In this document: in pieces, positions 63,108-64,000 of the stretch | Layout of the letters: each line of letters begins with the position of its first letter | How positions within the stretch are numbered: the stretch's first letter is position 1 | Assembly (NCBI GenBank): GCA_030645365.1 | Contig: JAUSMB010000006.1 | Span: 1-64,000, forward strand | DNA from: Rugosibacter sp. | Lineage (GTDB): Bacteria; Pseudomonadota; Gammaproteobacteria; Burkholderiales; Rhodocyclaceae | DNA: 64,000 nucleotides | Reading direction: 5' to 3' | The notes under the pieces: generated by a model | The model's input: the letters and a program-made list of their open reading frames with translations, nothing else | Told to the model about the DNA's origin: nothing | The model's database searches: none | Translations under genes and position numbers: made by a program

Positions 63108-64000
63108 ATGACAATGAAGAGGCATTTTTTGAAAACCCTTTTTTCTTTTCTTGCGCTTGCGCTTTTTTCCGCAGTCGCTTCTGCGGGCGTAAAAATAGAA
63201 CACTGGACGACTGCTTCCGGCGCACGTGTGTATTTCGTTGAAACCCGTGGTGTGCCGATGCTCGATGTGCAACTCGATTTTGCTGCGGGCAATGTGTATT
63301 CGGTGCCAGACAAAGCCGGGTTACCGAGCCTCACACGCAGCTTGCTGGAATCTGGTGCGGGCGATCTGGACGAAGAAAAGTTAGCCGAACGCTTGACGGA
63401 TACCGGCGCGCAGCTCAGTGGCCGAGTTGATAACGACCGTGCCAGTGTGGCGCTACGCACGTTGTCTGCAAAACCGGAGCGAGATGCCGCGTTAACACTC
63501 ATGCACACCGTATTGTCAGCGCCGACTTTTCCACAAGCCGCGCTGACGCGTGAAAAAGAACGCAGCATCGCCGCCATCCGTGAAGCGGACACGCAGCCGG
63601 ATGCGATCGTCGCCAAGCGATTTGCCGCAGCGATTTATCCTGCGCATCCCTATGGCGTCAGCGCGACAGTCGAGAGTGTGGCTGCCATCACGCGGCAAGA
63701 TCTTATCGATTTTTATCAGCAACACTACGCAGCCAAACACGCGACGATCTCTCTCATTGGCGATATTTCGCGCAGCGAAGCGGAAGCTATCGCTAATCAG
63801 CTATCGCAGGCCCTGCCCGCTGGAGGTGCGTCCGTTACCTTGCCGCCTGTCACGTTGCCAAAAAGTCAGATAATTAAAGTCGCGCATCCTGCTGCGCAAA
63901 GCCACATACAGATCGGGCTACCCGCTGTGCGGCGTGGCGATGCGGATTACTTTGCCCTGCTGGTCGGCAATTACAGTTTGGGCGGTGGTGGATTTGCCTC
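63108..64000 (+). CDS. M16 family protein lacking the zinc motif (partial, runs off the window)
   Basis: Open from ATG 63108 (a second ATG at 63114) to the window end, at least 297 residues. Signal peptide (FLKTLFSFLALALFSAVASA), then an M16 fold with HWTTASGARVYFVETRGVPMLDVQLDF. Where the partner has HXXEH this one reads LTRSLLE, so it cannot bind catalytic zinc. This is the pattern of the regulatory subunit in M16B heterodimers. The 3' part is outside the window. Confidence 0.92.
   Translation, partial: MTMKRHFLKTLFSFLALALFSAVASAGVKIEHWTTASGARVYFVETRGVPMLDVQLDFAAGNVYSVPDKAGLPSLTRSLLESGAGDLDEEKLAERLTDTGAQLSGRVDNDRASVALRTLSAKPERDAALTLMHTVLSAPTFPQAALTREKERSIAAIREADTQPDAIVAKRFAAAIYPAHPYGVSATVESVAAITRQDLIDFYQQHYAAKHATISLIGDISRSEAEAIANQLSQALPAGGASVTLPPVTLPKSQIIKVAHPAAQSHIQIGLPAVRRGDADYFALLVGNYSLGGGGFA
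63506..63530 (-). repeat. Dispersed repeat copy in the second M16 gene
   Basis: Reverse complement reads AAAAGTCGGCGCTGACAATA then CGGTG. Translated as TVLSAPTFPQ; M16 proteins often have a similar LSAPTF here, so coincidence with coding constraint is possible. Confidence 0.6.

Noticed and set aside
91-63530. Reading the dispersed repeat as a classic DNA uptake sequence
   Set aside because: The density (about one per 4 kb) is lower than in known uptake systems as I recall, and no competence genes are in the window, so this remains only an alternative.
1-64000. tRNA, rRNA, CRISPR arrays, insertion sequences or prophage genes
   Set aside because: None seen: no cloverleaf-like stretch in the gaps, no regularly spaced repeats, no transposase or integrase motifs.

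Overview
This window looks like a chromosomal segment of a betaproteobacterium of the Rhodocyclales/Nitrosomonadales type. I place it from gene content and gene order; no rRNA or other phylogenetic marker is available. The pointers are the order glnA - DUF4124 - glnL - glnG, the aa3 cytochrome oxidase cluster with its small assembly genes, the accB-accC-prmA-DUF3426 block, a class I PHA synthase with an intracellular PHA depolymerase, and a CIRCE-like element in front of rpoH. Base composition looks moderately GC-rich throughout. I see no rRNA, tRNA, insertion sequence, prophage or CRISPR array. Genes are packed tightly and no gene-free stretch exceeds 300 bases.

Layout. 0.3-3.7 kb (minus strand): a metallo-beta-lactamase-fold hydrolase, PHA synthase and an orphan PIN-domain protein. 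3.9-16.9 kb: the leucine/isovalerate degradation (liu) genes for isovaleryl-CoA dehydrogenase, both methylcrotonyl-CoA carboxylase subunits, methylglutaconyl-CoA hydratase and HMG-CoA lyase. A porin / phosphate-binding-like protein / GGDEF-EAL trio and an MFS pump interrupt this set. 16.9-31.3 kb: mixed housekeeping genes (rapZ, mutY, purT, fpr, clsB, ybhP-like, yhhQ, nadA, rhodanese, transporters). 31.3-36.2 kb: the nitrogen-control unit, with glnA behind a sigma-54 promoter and two NtrC sites, and glnL-glnG. 36.2-38.8 kb: birA, apaH and a plsC-like acyltransferase. 38.9-45.9 kb (minus strand): a run of lipid, translation and cell-biology genes including accB-accC, prmA, aroQ and a TlpA-like redoxin; mpl is divergent from it. 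47.5-55.4 kb: cytochrome c oxidase structural and assembly genes, without ctaA. 55.4-64 kb: rpoH, ftsEX, phaZ, a GST, ftsY and a pair of M16 peptidases, the second cut by the window end.

How it fits together. Leucine carbon becomes acetyl-CoA and acetoacetate, which could feed PHA storage (phaC) and be recovered through phaZ. Glutamine synthetase is wired to NtrBC. BirA would biotinylate both AccB and the MccA subunit in this window. Respiration uses a heme-copper oxidase whose subunit II carries a C-terminal cytochrome c domain.

The most unusual signal is a dispersed short repeat with core AAAAGTCGGCGCTGGTGA. About 15 copies occur in both orientations, mostly inside coding sequences at permissive sites (signal peptides, linkers, insertions in BirA and a PlsC-like protein) and at gene ends where it supplies start or stop codons. 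It resembles a REP-type or uptake-type element that is translated in frame. Other points of interest are the CIRCE-like site at rpoH, an enhancer/promoter layout at glnA matching E. coli glnAp2, and an 18-bp hairpin at the start of the PIN gene.
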